64,000 bases of DNA. Source: Microbacterium sp. (GTDB lineage: Bacteria; Actinomycetota; Actinomycetes; Actinomycetales; Microbacteriaceae). The notes under the pieces are model-generated. The model was not told where the DNA came from, searched no databases, and saw only the letters and a program-made list of their open reading frames with translations. Every line of letters starts with the position of its first letter. Within the stretch, counting starts at the first letter, position 1. Below, piece by piece: positions 8,995-17,780 of this stretch. Made by a program: the position numbers and the translations under genes. The stretch lies in assembly GCF_026393345.1 (NCBI RefSeq), contig NZ_JAPLAI010000010.1:4016-68015 (forward strand), read 5' to 3'.

Positions 8995-10733
8995 ATGGCA
9001 CATCTCCTCGGGGCCGACGCCCTGCACCTCGAATTCCCCACCAAAGTCGTCTTCGACTCCATTTCACTGGGGGTGAACGAAGGCGACCGCATCGGCATCG
9101 TCGGACGCAACGGCGACGGGAAGTCGAGCCTGCTCGCCATGCTCGCCGGGCGCCAAGAACCGGACTCGGGCAAGGTCACGGTCCGCGGCGGCGTCCGGAT
9201 GGGCGTGCTCGACCAGGCCGACACGCTGTCGGACGACGACACCGTGGGGCACGCCATCGTGGGCGACACCCCGGAGTACGAGTGGGCCGGCGACCCGAAG
9301 GTGCGGGACGTGCTGGCAGGGCTCGTCACCGACCTGCCGTGGGATGCACCGCTCTCGTCGCTGTCGGGCGGTCAGCGTCGCCGCGTGGCGCTGGCCCGGC
9401 TCCTCACCGGGGACTGGGACATCATCGCCCTGGACGAACCGACCAACCACCTCGATGTCGAGGCTATCGCGTGGCTCGCCGCGCACCTGAAGCAGCGGTG
9501 GAGCCCCAGTTCCGGCGGCCTCCTCGTGGTCACCCACGATCGGTGGTTTCTGGACGAGGTGTGCACCGTCACCTGGGAGGTGCACGACCGGGTGGTCGAC
9601 CCGTTCGAGGGCGGCTATGCCGCGTACATCCTGCAGCGCGTCGAGCGCGACCGGCAGGCAGCGTCCATCGAGGCGCGCCGGCAGAACCTCGCCCGCAAGG
9701 AACTCGCCTGGCTCCGCCGCGGCGCGCCGGCACGCACCTCGAAACCGCGCTTCCGCATCGATGCGGCGAACGAGCTGATCGCCGACGTGCCCGAGATCCG
9801 CGACCCGGTATCGCTGCAGTCCCTCGCGGTCGCCCGCCTTGGCAAGGACGTGGTGGATCTGCTGGATGCGGCGGTGTCCTACGACGGGCGAGAGGTGCTG
9901 CATCCGATCGAATGGCGGATCGCGCCGGGCGAGCGCACCGGGATCCTGGGCGTCAACGGCGCCGGCAAATCGACTCTGCTGAGCCTCATCGCCGGCACCC
10001 TCGAACCCACCGCCGGGCGGGTGAAGCGCGGCAAGACCGTGAAGGTCGCGATCCTCAGCCAGCGCATGGACGAACTCGACCAGCACATGAACGACCCGGT
10101 CCGGGTGGTCGTCTCGGGTCTTCGGACCAGCTACACCCTCGGCGCCGGTTCCAAGGCGCAGGACCTCACGCCCGGTCAGCTGCTGGAGCGCCTGGGCTTT
10201 GCGAGCGACCAGCTGTCCACCCCGGTCAAGGACCTCTCGGGCGGCCAGGAGCGCCGCCTGCAGCTGCTGCTCATCCTGCTCGACCAGCCGAACGTGCTGA
10301 TCCTCGATGAGCCGACAAACGATCTCGACACCGACATGCTGGCGGCGCTCGAGGATCTGCTGGACTCGTGGGCGGGGACGCTGATCGTCGTGTCCCACGA
10401 CCGGTACTTCATGGAGCGGGTCACCGATCAGCAATACGCGATCCTCGACGGGCGGCTGCGGCATCTGCCGGGCGGCGTGGACGAATACCTGCGGCTGCGC
10501 CGTGACGGCGTCGGGGCGCCGAGCGCCGCGCCGCACAGAAGGAGGTCTCCGCCATCGATCGCCGGCTGGCGAAGATCACCACCGACATCGCCGCCGTTGA
10601 CCGGGATCTCGCGGGCGCCCACGACGACTACGCGGTGCTGCAGGAGCTGCAACGCCGCCGGGACGCACTGACCGATGAGGTCGCGACCCTCGAAGAGCGC
10701 TGGCTGGAACTGACCGAGGCCCTCGACGACTGA
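8995..10733 (+). CDS. ABC-F family ATPase, frameshifted near the C-terminus
   Basis: A soluble twin-ATPase of the ABC-F group (ribosome-associated factors or antibiotic-resistance proteins; no transmembrane part). Two Walker A motifs are seen, GRNGDGKS near residue 41 and GVNGAGKS near residue 320, with LSGGQ signatures and Walker B segments IIALDEPTNHLD and VLILDEPTNDLD. From about 10530 the open frame reads nonsense and would end at 10671. Reading one base back, from about 10530, restores AAQKEVSAIDRRL and a typical coiled C-terminal tail ending with TEALDD at 10733. A single missing G at about 10530 explains this. A TAGCCT -10 box (8982-8987) seven bases before the ATG predicts a leaderless mRNA. 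A terminator hairpin overlaps the restored stop codon, supporting 10733 as the true end. Confidence 0.88.
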
Positions 10734-10745
10734 ACGTCGAGGGCC
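10718..10745. terminator. Bidirectional terminator hairpin
   Basis: An 11-bp perfect inverted repeat (GGCCCTCGACG / CGTCGAGGGCC) with a 6-nt loop lies between the convergent ABC-F gene and the osmolyte-binding protein gene. The loop contains the ABC-F stop codon in the restored frame. Confidence 0.75.
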
Positions 10746-10763
10746 CCGTCGGAATGGTGACTG

Positions 10764-11672
10764 CTAGAGCAGTCCGTTCTCCGTCAGCCAGTTCTTCGCG
10801 ATGTCCGGCGTCGACTCCTCGTCGACCGTGCTCTGCACGTTGAGCGCGACCAGGCCCTCCGGCGTGAGCTTCGCGCTGATCGCGTTGATGACGTCGGCGA
10901 TGTCGTCGGCCACGTCGGCGTTCACAAGCGGCACCACGTTGGAGGCGAGGAACAGCGACTTCGGGTCCTCCAGCACGACGAGGTCGTCGGTCTGGATGCG
11001 GGGGTCCGCGGTGAACACGTTCGCCACGTTGACGGTGCCCGCGACAAGGTCTTCGACCGTCGTGTCACCGGTGGCGGAGAACGCCACATCGATGCCGTAG
11101 GTGTCCTTCAGGCCGGTCGGGCCGTAGGGACGCTCCTCCAGCTCCGGCGGGCCGCCGAGGGTGAGCGGGACCGTGACGTTCGCCAGGTCTTCGATGGACG
11201 CCAGGCTGTACTCGTCGGCGAAAGCCTTCGTCACGGTGTACGAGTCCTGATCGCTCGCGGTCGCCTGGTCGAGCACCGTGAGGTTATCCGGCAGCGCGTC
11301 GGCGAGTGCGGCGTACACGTCCTCCGGCGAACGCGCCTCGGTGTCCGGCTCGAAGTACTGCAGCAGGTTGCCGGAGTACTCCGGGAACAGCGTGATGGCG
11401 CCGCTCTCCAGCTCGGGCAGGTAGGCGTCGCGCTGGCCGATGTTGAACTGGCGCTCCACGGTGAAGCCGGCATCTTCCAGTGCCTGGGCGTAGATCTCGG
11501 CGATGATCTCGTTCGAGTAGTACGCCTGGGAACCGATGACAATGGTGCCGTCGGCGGAGCTCTCGGACGGGGTGTCCAGCGGGTCGCTGGAACCGCAAGC
11601 GGTCAGGGCGATCGCCGTGCTGAACAGCGCGGCGGCGGCGAGGCCGGCGCGGGTGCGTCGTGCGGTGAACAT
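10764..11672 (-). CDS. Glycine betaine/choline-type ABC transporter substrate-binding lipoprotein
   Basis: A 302-residue extracellular binding protein of the OpuAC/ProX-OsmF type. It has a lipoprotein signal with lipobox LTAC (Cys26), then the family start TIVIGSQAYYSNEIIAEIYA, LPELESGAITLFPEYSGNLL and VVLEDPKSLF with the C-terminal lobe. Start chosen at ATG 11672 with AGAGAGGAAC just upstream. It is the last gene of a four-gene operon (ATPase, two permeases, binding protein) and should capture compatible solutes such as glycine betaine, choline or proline betaine. Aromatic-cage residues cannot be assigned with confidence, so the exact ligand stays open. Confidence 0.9.
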   Translation of the reverse strand: MFTARRTRAGLAAAALFSTAIALTACGSSDPLDTPSESSADGTIVIGSQAYYSNEIIAEIYAQALEDAGFTVERQFNIGQRDAYLPELESGAITLFPEYSGNLLQYFEPDTEARSPEDVYAALADALPDNLTVLDQATASDQDSYTVTKAFADEYSLASIEDLANVTVPLTLGGPPELEERPYGPTGLKDTYGIDVAFSATGDTTVEDLVAGTVNVANVFTADPRIQTDDLVVLEDPKSLFLASNVVPLVNADVADDIADVINAISAKLTPEGLVALNVQSTVDEESTPDIAKNWLTENGLL

Positions 11673-11724
11673 GATGTTCCTCTCTGGTGGGGCTGTGATG
11701 CAGGGTGGGCGATGGGATGGTGGG

Positions 11725-12444
11725 TCAGGCGGGCGCCGGGACGGCGCGGCGGCGGGCGGTACCGCGGTCGGCGAGGCCCGCGCGGAGGCCGGTGGGCACG
11801 GCGGCCCGCTGGGCGAGGGCGAGCAGGCCGTCGAGGACGAGGGCGAGGGCAGCGACGAGAATTGCGCCGCCGAGAACCTCGTCGTATCGGCGCAGACTGA
11901 GTCCGGTGATGATCGGCAAGCCAAGCCCACCGAGACCGATGTAGGCCGCGATCGTGACGGTCGCGACGACCTGCAGGACGGCGGCGCGCAGGCCCCCGAG
12001 CAGCAGTGGGAGCCCGAGGGGCACCTCGACCCGCCACAGGATCTGACGCTCGGTCATGCCCATGGCGCGCGCGGCATCGATGACCTGCCGGTCGATCGCC
12101 TCGAAGCCGGAGTAGGCGCCGGCAAGGAGGGACGGGATGGCGAGCAGCACGAAGGAGATGACGGCCGCCTCGGGCTTGTGCAGCACGCCGAGCAGGAGCA
12201 CGAGCAGCACGAGCAGGCCGAAGGATGGAACGGCGCGGGCGACGCCGGCGATCGCGACGGCGACCTCGCGGCCGCGGCCGGTGTGGCCGATCGCCCAGCC
12301 GACCGGGACCGCGACGATCGCGGCGATGGCAACCGAGACGACGGTGAACAGCAACTGCTGGCCGAGAAGGAGCGCGAGCGAGTCCTTCCCCTGCCACTGC
12401 GTGGGGGCGAACAACCAGGTGAGCGCTTCGACGATGAGGTTCAT
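11725..12444 (-). CDS. Osmolyte ABC transporter permease (second permease)
   Basis: A 239-residue inner-membrane permease of the OpuCB/OpuCD (ProW-like) class with about six membrane helices. The EAA-type coupling loop is EAIDRQVIDAARAMGMTERQ, with the typical downstream VEVPLGLPLLLGGLRAAV. Its ATG overlaps the stop of the first permease by 4 nt. The N-terminus (MNLIVEALTWLFAPTQWQG) matches the usual start of this subunit. Partner of the adjacent permease, ATPase and lipoprotein. Confidence 0.92.
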   Translation of the reverse strand: MNLIVEALTWLFAPTQWQGKDSLALLLGQQLLFTVVSVAIAAIVAVPVGWAIGHTGRGREVAVAIAGVARAVPSFGLLVLLVLLLGVLHKPEAAVISFVLLAIPSLLAGAYSGFEAIDRQVIDAARAMGMTERQILWRVEVPLGLPLLLGGLRAAVLQVVATVTIAAYIGLGGLGLPIITGLSLRRYDEVLGGAILVAALALVLDGLLALAQRAAVPTGLRAGLADRGTARRRAVPAPA

Positions 12445-13124
12445 GCTGCCCTCACCGGTTGCAGCGCGACCCGTCGCGCGGTCCGCGTGGAGACCGCCCG
12501 CGTCCAGGGCATGAGCCACCGGCCGAGGAGCATCAGCAGCAGGTCGACGGCGAGGGCGACGACGACGACGGCGATGACCCCCGCGAGCACCTCCGGCACG
12601 ATCCGGCGCTGCAGTCCGTTGGTGAACAGATACCCGAGGTTGGTGATGCCCACCAGGATCCCGACGGTGGCGAGCGAGATGGTGCTGACGGCGGTGACCC
12701 GGAGGCCCGCGAGCACGACGGGTCCCGACAGCGGCAGGTCGACGGCCCAGAACCGCCGGGCGGCGCCGTACCCCATGGCGGTGGCCGACTGCCGCACCGC
12801 GGGGTCGACGGAGTCGAGCCCGTCGGTGACGGCGCGCACCATGATGGCCACGGCGTAGATCGTGAGAGCCACCACGAGGTTCGTCTCGCTCGTGACGCGG
12901 TAGCCCACGAGCCCCGGCATGATCGTCAGCAGCGCGAGCGACGGGATCGTGTACAGCAGGCCGGTGACGGTGATCACCCAGCCGCGCAGCAGCCGGTATC
13001 GCCACGCGACCCAGCCGAGCGGTAGGGACAGCAGGAACCCGAGCACAATCGCGATCACGCTCTGACGCAGATGCACGAGCAGCAGATCGCCGATCTGCCC
13101 GAGATTCGCCAGCACCCAGGTCAT
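12441..13124 (-). CDS. Osmolyte ABC transporter permease (first permease)
   Basis: A 227-residue permease homologous to its downstream neighbour. After MTWVLANLGQIGDLLLVHLRQ come about five or six helices; the coupling loop is DSVDPAVRQSATAMGYGAAR and is followed by DLPLSGPVVLAGLRV. The gene starts one base after the ATPase stop codon (TGA-G-ATG) and overlaps the next permease by 4 nt, so all subunits are made in equal coupling. Two separate permeases give a heterodimeric channel as in OpuC-type systems. Confidence 0.92.
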   Translation of the reverse strand: MTWVLANLGQIGDLLLVHLRQSVIAIVLGFLLSLPLGWVAWRYRLLRGWVITVTGLLYTIPSLALLTIMPGLVGYRVTSETNLVVALTIYAVAIMVRAVTDGLDSVDPAVRQSATAMGYGAARRFWAVDLPLSGPVVLAGLRVTAVSTISLATVGILVGITNLGYLFTNGLQRRIVPEVLAGVIAVVVVALAVDLLLMLLGRWLMPWTRAVSTRTARRVALQPVRAA

Positions 13125-13125
13125 C

Positions 13126-13947
13126 TCAGCCGCCGTCCGCGACCAGCGCACCCTGCGTGCGGCCATCGCCGTCGACGAGTACGTCGCCGTTCGGGGTGTG
13201 CTTGATGTGCAGGGCCCGGCGGCCCCGCTCGGCCCCGATGAAGGCGGAGACGAAGTCGTCGGCGGGGTGTTCGATGATCTCGCTCGGCGTGCCGACCTGC
13301 AGCTTCCGCGCGCCGGCGGCGAGGATGACCACCTGGTCGCCGAGGAGGAACGCCTCATCGACGTCATGGGTGACGAACACGACGGTCTTGTCGAGCTCTC
13401 GCTGGAGGCGGATGACCTCCCGCTGCAGCTCGGCACGCACGATGGGGTCGACGGCGCCGAACGGCTCGTCCATGAGCAGGATGTTGGGCTCCGCGGCGAG
13501 GGCGCGGGCGACCCCCACCCGCTGCTGCTGTCCGCCGGACAGCTGCGCGGGATACCGGTCGGCGAGGGCACGGTCCAGGCCCACGACGTCGAGGAGCTCG
13601 AGCGCGCGGTCGCGTGCGGCGCGCCGCGTCTGTCCGTTCAGGCGCGGGACGGTGGCGACATTGTCGGCCACCGTCACGTGCGGCAGCAGCCCGCCGTTCT
13701 GCATGACGTACCCGATGCGGCGCCGGAGAGCCACCGGGGATCCCGTGGATACGTCCTCGCCGTCGATCTCGATGCGACCGTCGGTGGGTTCCACCATGCG
13801 GTTGATCATTCGCAGCAGGGTGGTCTTGCCGCATCCGGAGGACCCGACAAGCACCGTGGTGCGATGCGCGGGGATGACGAGACTGAAGTCGTCGACCGCG
13901 GTGGTGCCGTCGGGGAATCTCTTGGTGACGCTCGTGAACTCGATCAT
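13126..13947 (-). CDS. Osmolyte ABC transporter ATP-binding protein
   Basis: A 273-residue cytosolic ATPase that drives the importer. Walker A is GSSGCGKTT near residue 35, the signature is LSGGQQQRVGVARAL near residue 134, Walker B ILLMDEPFGAVD, and the switch His is in VTHDVDEA. A short tail of about 35 residues follows the core; no CBS domain pair is present, unlike OpuA/OpuCA proteins that sense ionic strength through CBS domains, so osmotic gating, if any, must work otherwise. First gene of the operon; the promoter should lie in the short gap to the DUF427 gene at 13967. Confidence 0.93.
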   Translation of the reverse strand: MIEFTSVTKRFPDGTTAVDDFSLVIPAHRTTVLVGSSGCGKTTLLRMINRMVEPTDGRIEIDGEDVSTGSPVALRRRIGYVMQNGGLLPHVTVADNVATVPRLNGQTRRAARDRALELLDVVGLDRALADRYPAQLSGGQQQRVGVARALAAEPNILLMDEPFGAVDPIVRAELQREVIRLQRELDKTVVFVTHDVDEAFLLGDQVVILAAGARKLQVGTPSEIIEHPADDFVSAFIGAERGRRALHIKHTPNGDVLVDGDGRTQGALVADGG

Positions 13948-13966
13948 CGCCGTCTACGGGGCCCGG

Positions 13967-14269
13967 TCAGTCGCCGACCTCGACTTCTTTCCAGAAGGCG
14001 ACGTAGCCGGAGAAGTCCTTCCCGACGCGCTCGATGGCGGTGGGGTAGGGCTCCGGATAGCTCCACGCCCGGTCGGGCAGCTCCTGCCCGTCGGCGGTGA
14101 CCGTGTAGTACTGGCACACGCCCTTCCACGGACAGGTATAGGGCGTCGGGCTGTCGGTCAGGACGCCGGACGCGACGCTCGCCGGCGGGAAGTACCAGTT
14201 GCCCTCGATGCGGACGAGGTCGCTCTCGGGGGCTTCGGCGAGGACGGTGTCACCCAGTCGTGCTCTCAT
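13967..14269 (-). CDS. DUF427 family protein
   Basis: A 100-residue single-domain protein with the hallmark DUF427 pattern: GNWYFPPASV, then YTCPWKGVCQYYTV (Cys-Pro-Trp-Lys-Gly) and a C-terminal YPEPYPTAIERVGKDFSGYVAFW. The family is widespread in actinobacteria and of unknown function; the C-P-W-K-G motif suggests a ligand-binding small beta-barrel. A TAGGGT box (14277-14282 read on the minus strand) seven bases ahead of the ATG points to a leaderless transcript. Only 19 bp separate it from the ABC ATPase, so read-through into the transporter operon is possible. Confidence 0.9.
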   Translation of the reverse strand: MRARLGDTVLAEAPESDLVRIEGNWYFPPASVASGVLTDSPTPYTCPWKGVCQYYTVTADGQELPDRAWSYPEPYPTAIERVGKDFSGYVAFWKEVEVGD

Positions 14270-14343
14270 GAGCCCGACCCTACCCGCGGCACCGGACACC
14301 GGGGCCGATATTGCGCCACAAGACGGAGTATGCGGGGGGAGCC

Positions 14344-15657
14344 TCAGTACCAGTAGCTCAGCCTGGCCGGCGGGTCCCATCGGAACACGTCGTCGAACGC
14401 CGCGGCATCGGTCGCGCGGATCCGCCCGGCGGCCGCCAGGACGCGCGCCGAAACCTGTCCGAGCAGCAGCGCCGACAGCTCGGCGATCCCGGCCTCCACC
14501 GTGATCGTCGCGGTGGCGCGTGCCCCCGCGGGGACGACCACGGCCGTGCCGTCGTCATCGACGGTCATGACGAAGCGTCCCTCGGCGATGCCGAGCGGAT
14601 CCGTGATCACCAGCAGGATGCGGCCGGAGCGGCGGTACCGACGCGCCTGGAGGGCCGCGGGCACATCCAGGATCCGCACGTAGTGGTGGTCGTAGACCGT
14701 GACGGTGGCGGCGCGCCGATCGGTCAGCATCCACAGCAGCGGCTCGTCGATCGACAGCTCAGCGGCGTGCACGATCTGCACGAGGTCCAGCTCCACGAAG
14801 AAACGCCACAGCGCGGCATAGGCGTCGTCGCCGTCGGTGATGAGGGACTGCACATCCACCCGGGACTTGGTGAAGTCCGCCTCGTTCTCGGTGACCGTGT
14901 ACAGGGCGGCGCCTCGAACGACGCCCGACGGATCGGTGACCTGGACGGCGCGGAGGCGCTCCGGATGCTCGGCGTCGGCCCGCGTGCCGGCGAAGCGGTC
15001 CCAGTGACCGTCGGGCATCGAGAACTCACCGCCACGGGCGACGCGGACGCGCTCGAAGACCTCGGGGACCACCGCTCGCCAGCCTTCCCGGGTGATGAAG
15101 TCGACCCGGCCCGCGGGGGTGGGGCCCGCCCAGCCGGTGCGCTTGATGTCGATGTCGACCTCGGCTACGGATGCCGCGGCGGCGAAGCCGTACCGGCCGT
15201 ACAGCGGCGCCTCGCTCGCGGTGAGCGACGCGACGGGCACGCCGAGCGAGGCGGCGACGCGGAGCTCCCCCTCCATCATGGCGCGGGCGATGCCGCGCCG
15301 CCGGTGGGTGGGGGCGACGGTGACCGAGCTGATGGCGCAGGAGGGTACCTCGCCGCCGGGGACCGACAGCATGCCGATCCAGGACGAGAACGTCCCCACC
15401 GGCCACTGCGGGACAGGTCCACTCGGGTCCCGCACTCCGAGGAGGCGCCGGCTCCGCCACGCGTCCCGGGTCGCATCGCGCTGAGCCGGCGTGGCGGTGG
15501 TGTCGAGGAAGCCTCGGCGCACCGCGTCGTGCCAGCCAGCGAAGTCGTCGCCGTCATTCGCGATCACGCTCAGGCCGAGGCCGGTGCCGGCGAGTCGGGC
15601 GGCGGATTCCGGGTCGACAGCGGCGTCGTGATGACGTGCGGCGAGGGTGTCGGCCAT
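14344..15657 (-). CDS. Eis-like GNAT N-acetyltransferase
   Basis: A 437-residue member of the Eis family (enhanced intracellular survival; lysine/aminoglycoside acetyltransferases). The N-terminal GNAT domain has the acetyl-CoA loop VTVAPTHRRRGIARAMMEGE near residue 115-135 and EAPLYGRYGFAAAA; the middle is a second degenerate GNAT fold and the C-terminus is an SCP2-like domain. The protein ends in SYWY: a C-terminal aromatic carboxylate is the catalytic acid in Eis proteins. A good SD, GGAAGGGG, precedes the ATG. It follows ispE by 17 bp and is probably the third gene of an operon with the aldo/keto reductase and ispE. Substrate unknown. Confidence 0.88.
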   Translation of the reverse strand: MADTLAARHHDAAVDPESAARLAGTGLGLSVIANDGDDFAGWHDAVRRGFLDTTATPAQRDATRDAWRSRRLLGVRDPSGPVPQWPVGTFSSWIGMLSVPGGEVPSCAISSVTVAPTHRRRGIARAMMEGELRVAASLGVPVASLTASEAPLYGRYGFAAAASVAEVDIDIKRTGWAGPTPAGRVDFITREGWRAVVPEVFERVRVARGGEFSMPDGHWDRFAGTRADAEHPERLRAVQVTDPSGVVRGAALYTVTENEADFTKSRVDVQSLITDGDDAYAALWRFFVELDLVQIVHAAELSIDEPLLWMLTDRRAATVTVYDHHYVRILDVPAALQARRYRRSGRILLVITDPLGIAEGRFVMTVDDDGTAVVVPAGARATATITVEAGIAELSALLLGQVSARVLAAAGRIRATDAAAFDDVFRWDPPARLSYWY

Positions 15658-15674
15658 GGCGGGCCCCTTCCGGG

Positions 15675-16607
15675 TCAGTCGATGATGCGGGCGCCCGCGA
15701 CGGGGCCGTGGACGTGGAGCGCGGTGTGTCCGGCGGCGCTGAGCAGCACCTGCAGCTCGATGGCCGATTCCGCGTCTGAGGCGAGGAAGGCGAGCGAGGG
15801 GCCTGACCCGGACACGAGTCCCGTCAGCGCCCCGGCCCGCTCCCCCTCGTCGAGCACGGCCACGAGGTCCGGGCGGAGGGCGAGCGTCGCCGGCTGCAGG
15901 TCGTTGCGGGCACAGGCCGCCAGCATCCCCGCATCTCCCGCACGCAGCGCGTGCAGCACGTCGGTGTCGACGACGGGGCGATGCGCGGGCGGGGCGATGT
16001 CGACGGCGTGACGACGCCGGTGGGCATCGAGCGCGGCATACACCTCGGGGGTCGACAGCCCTCGATCGCTCGTGACGATGACCCAGTCGAAGCGTCCGCG
16101 GGCGAGCGCAGGGCTCAGCTCGTCACCGCGGCCCATGCCGATCGCGGTCCCGCCCATGAGCGCGAACGGGACGTCCGCGCCGAGTCGTGCGCCGAGCACT
16201 TGCAGGTCGTGGGAACCGAGCCCGGTCCCCCACAGGGCATCGCACGCGACCAGCGCGGCCGCCGCATCCGCGGACCCGCCGCCCATGCCGCCGGCGACCG
16301 GCACGCCCTTGCGGATGTCCAGGTGCACGCCGCCGCGGAAACCGGTCTCGTGGGCGAGGAGGCGTGCCGCGCGGATCGCGAGGTTGCGGTCGTCGCTCGG
16401 CACTCCGGAGATGTCGACGGTGCCGGTGATCGCGATCGACATGTCGTCGGCGGGAGTGGCCCACACGTCCTCGACCGCTGACACCGCCTGATACGCGGAG
16501 GCGACGTCGTGGTACCCGTCGTCCTGCACCTCCCCGACTTCGAAGAACACGTTGATCTTCCCGGGGGCGCGCACGTGCACCCGGCGGATGTCGGTGGTGG
16601 CGTTCAC
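15675..16607 (-). CDS. ispE: 4-diphosphocytidyl-2-C-methyl-D-erythritol kinase
   Basis: GHMP kinase of the MEP isoprenoid pathway, phosphorylating CDP-ME. 310 residues, with [13 protein letters not shown] at the N-terminus, the ATP loop [17 protein letters not shown] near residue 97, and [13 protein letters not shown] near the end. The GTG start overlaps the aldo/keto reductase stop by 4 nt (GTGA), placing ispE second in an operon that may continue into the Eis-like gene. Its presence, with dxr and ispG elsewhere in the window, shows that isoprenoids are made by the MEP route here. Confidence 0.95.
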   Translation of the reverse strand: MNATTDIRRVHVRAPGKINVFFEVGEVQDDGYHDVASAYQAVSAVEDVWATPADDMSIAITGTVDISGVPSDDRNLAIRAARLLAHETGFRGGVHLDIRKGVPVAGGMGGGSADAAAALVACDALWGTGLGSHDLQVLGARLGADVPFALMGGTAIGMGRGDELSPALARGRFDWVIVTSDRGLSTPEVYAALDAHRRRHAVDIAPPAHRPVVDTDVLHALRAGDAGMLAACARNDLQPATLALRPDLVAVLDEGERAGALTGLVSGSGPSLAFLASDAESAIELQVLLSAAGHTALHVHGPVAGARIID

Positions 16608-17671
16608 AGTCTCGAGGACACCGCCCAGAGGTCGACGTCGATGCCCGCGGAGATGGCATCGATGCGCTCCAGTTCCTCCGTGTCGAAGGCGGGGCCGTCG
16701 AGCGCGGCGATGTTCTCGTCCAGCTGCTCCGTGCTGGAGGCGCCGATGAGTGCGGACGCCACGATCGGATCGCGCAACACCCACTGGATCGCCATCTGGG
16801 CGAGCGTCTGACCGCGCTCCTTGGCGATCGTGTTGAGGCTTCGGAGCGCCGCGATGGTGGAGTGGGAGAGCGGCTTGTCCGGCAGCGAATCACGGTGCTG
16901 CGAACGCTGACCCCGGCCGTCGCCGAGATACCGGCCGGTCAGCAAGCCCTGCGCCAGCGGGGTGAAGGCGATCGCGCCCATCTCCTCTTGGCGGAGGGCG
17001 CCCGTCAGGCCGTCCTCGACCCAGCGGTTGAGGATCGAATATGCGGGCTGGTGGATGACGAGCGGGGTACCGAGGCTCCGCGCCACCGCAGAGGCGACGA
17101 CGGTGCGCTCCGCGCTGTACGACGAGATCCCGACGTACAGCGCCTTACCCTGACGCACCAGCGTGTCCAGCGCCCCGATGGTCTCCTCAATGGGGGTCAC
17201 CGGGTCGACCCGGTGCGAGTAGAAGACGTCGACGTAGTCCAGCCCCATCCGCTGCAGCGACTGATCGGCGCTCGCCAGGATGTACTTGCGCGACCCCAGG
17301 TCGCCGTACGGCCCCGGCCACATGTCCCACCCGGCCTTGGACGAGATGATCAGCTCGTCCCGGTACGGACGCAGGTCTTCCCGCAGGACGCGGCCGAAGT
17401 TCGTCTCGGCGGAGCCATAGGGCGGCCCGTAGTTGTTCGCGAGGTCGAAGTGCGTGATGCCGCGGTCGAACGCGTGGCGCAGCACCGACCGCTGCCGGTC
17501 GAACGGCACGTTGTCGCCGAAGTTCCACCACAGGCCGAGAGAGATCATCGGCAGGTAGAGGCCCGACGCGCCCACCTTCCGGTAGCTCATCGCCCCGTTG
17601 CGCTCGGGAGCGGCGACGTAGGGGCGGTGCACGTCAGGGATGTCCGGGCGGAAACGGTGCTGGTCGGTCAC
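16604..17671 (-). CDS. Aldo/keto reductase, L-glyceraldehyde 3-phosphate reductase-like
   Basis: A 355-residue NADPH-dependent TIM-barrel reductase, closest in style to YghZ (AKR14). Catalytic residues are visible: Tyr in [17 protein letters not shown], Lys in [17 protein letters not shown], His in FYSHRVDP, and a C-terminal cofactor region [16 protein letters not shown]. YghZ reduces L-glyceraldehyde 3-phosphate and detoxifies methylglyoxal; that role is plausible here but not proven. Start taken as GTG 17671, because TAGGCT (17679-17684 on the minus strand) lies seven bases upstream. Coupled to ispE by a GTGA overlap. Confidence 0.9.
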   Translation of the reverse strand: MTDQHRFRPDIPDVHRPYVAAPERNGAMSYRKVGASGLYLPMISLGLWWNFGDNVPFDRQRSVLRHAFDRGITHFDLANNYGPPYGSAETNFGRVLREDLRPYRDELIISSKAGWDMWPGPYGDLGSRKYILASADQSLQRMGLDYVDVFYSHRVDPVTPIEETIGALDTLVRQGKALYVGISSYSAERTVVASAVARSLGTPLVIHQPAYSILNRWVEDGLTGALRQEEMGAIAFTPLAQGLLTGRYLGDGRGQRSQHRDSLPDKPLSHSTIAALRSLNTIAKERGQTLAQMAIQWVLRDPIVASALIGASSTEQLDENIAALDGPAFDTEELERIDAISAGIDVDLWAVSSRL

Positions 17672-17780
17672 GCAGAGCAGCCTATCCGCGCCCACGGGTA
17701 CACACACACCCCGCGGAAACGCTGTTGACACACAGCGGACGTATTCTGAGGGGATCGGCAAAACCGAGGAAACGAGACAC

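Noticed and set aside
14311..16011. 566-codon plus-strand open frame opposite the Eis-like and ispE genes
   Set aside because: Mirror frame of real genes; Arg/Gly/His-rich, no motif, and the opposite strand carries clear family signatures.
17725..17747. TTGACA and TATTCT as a standard sigma-A promoter for the Stealth gene
   Set aside because: The spacer is only 11 bp, far from the 16-18 bp needed.
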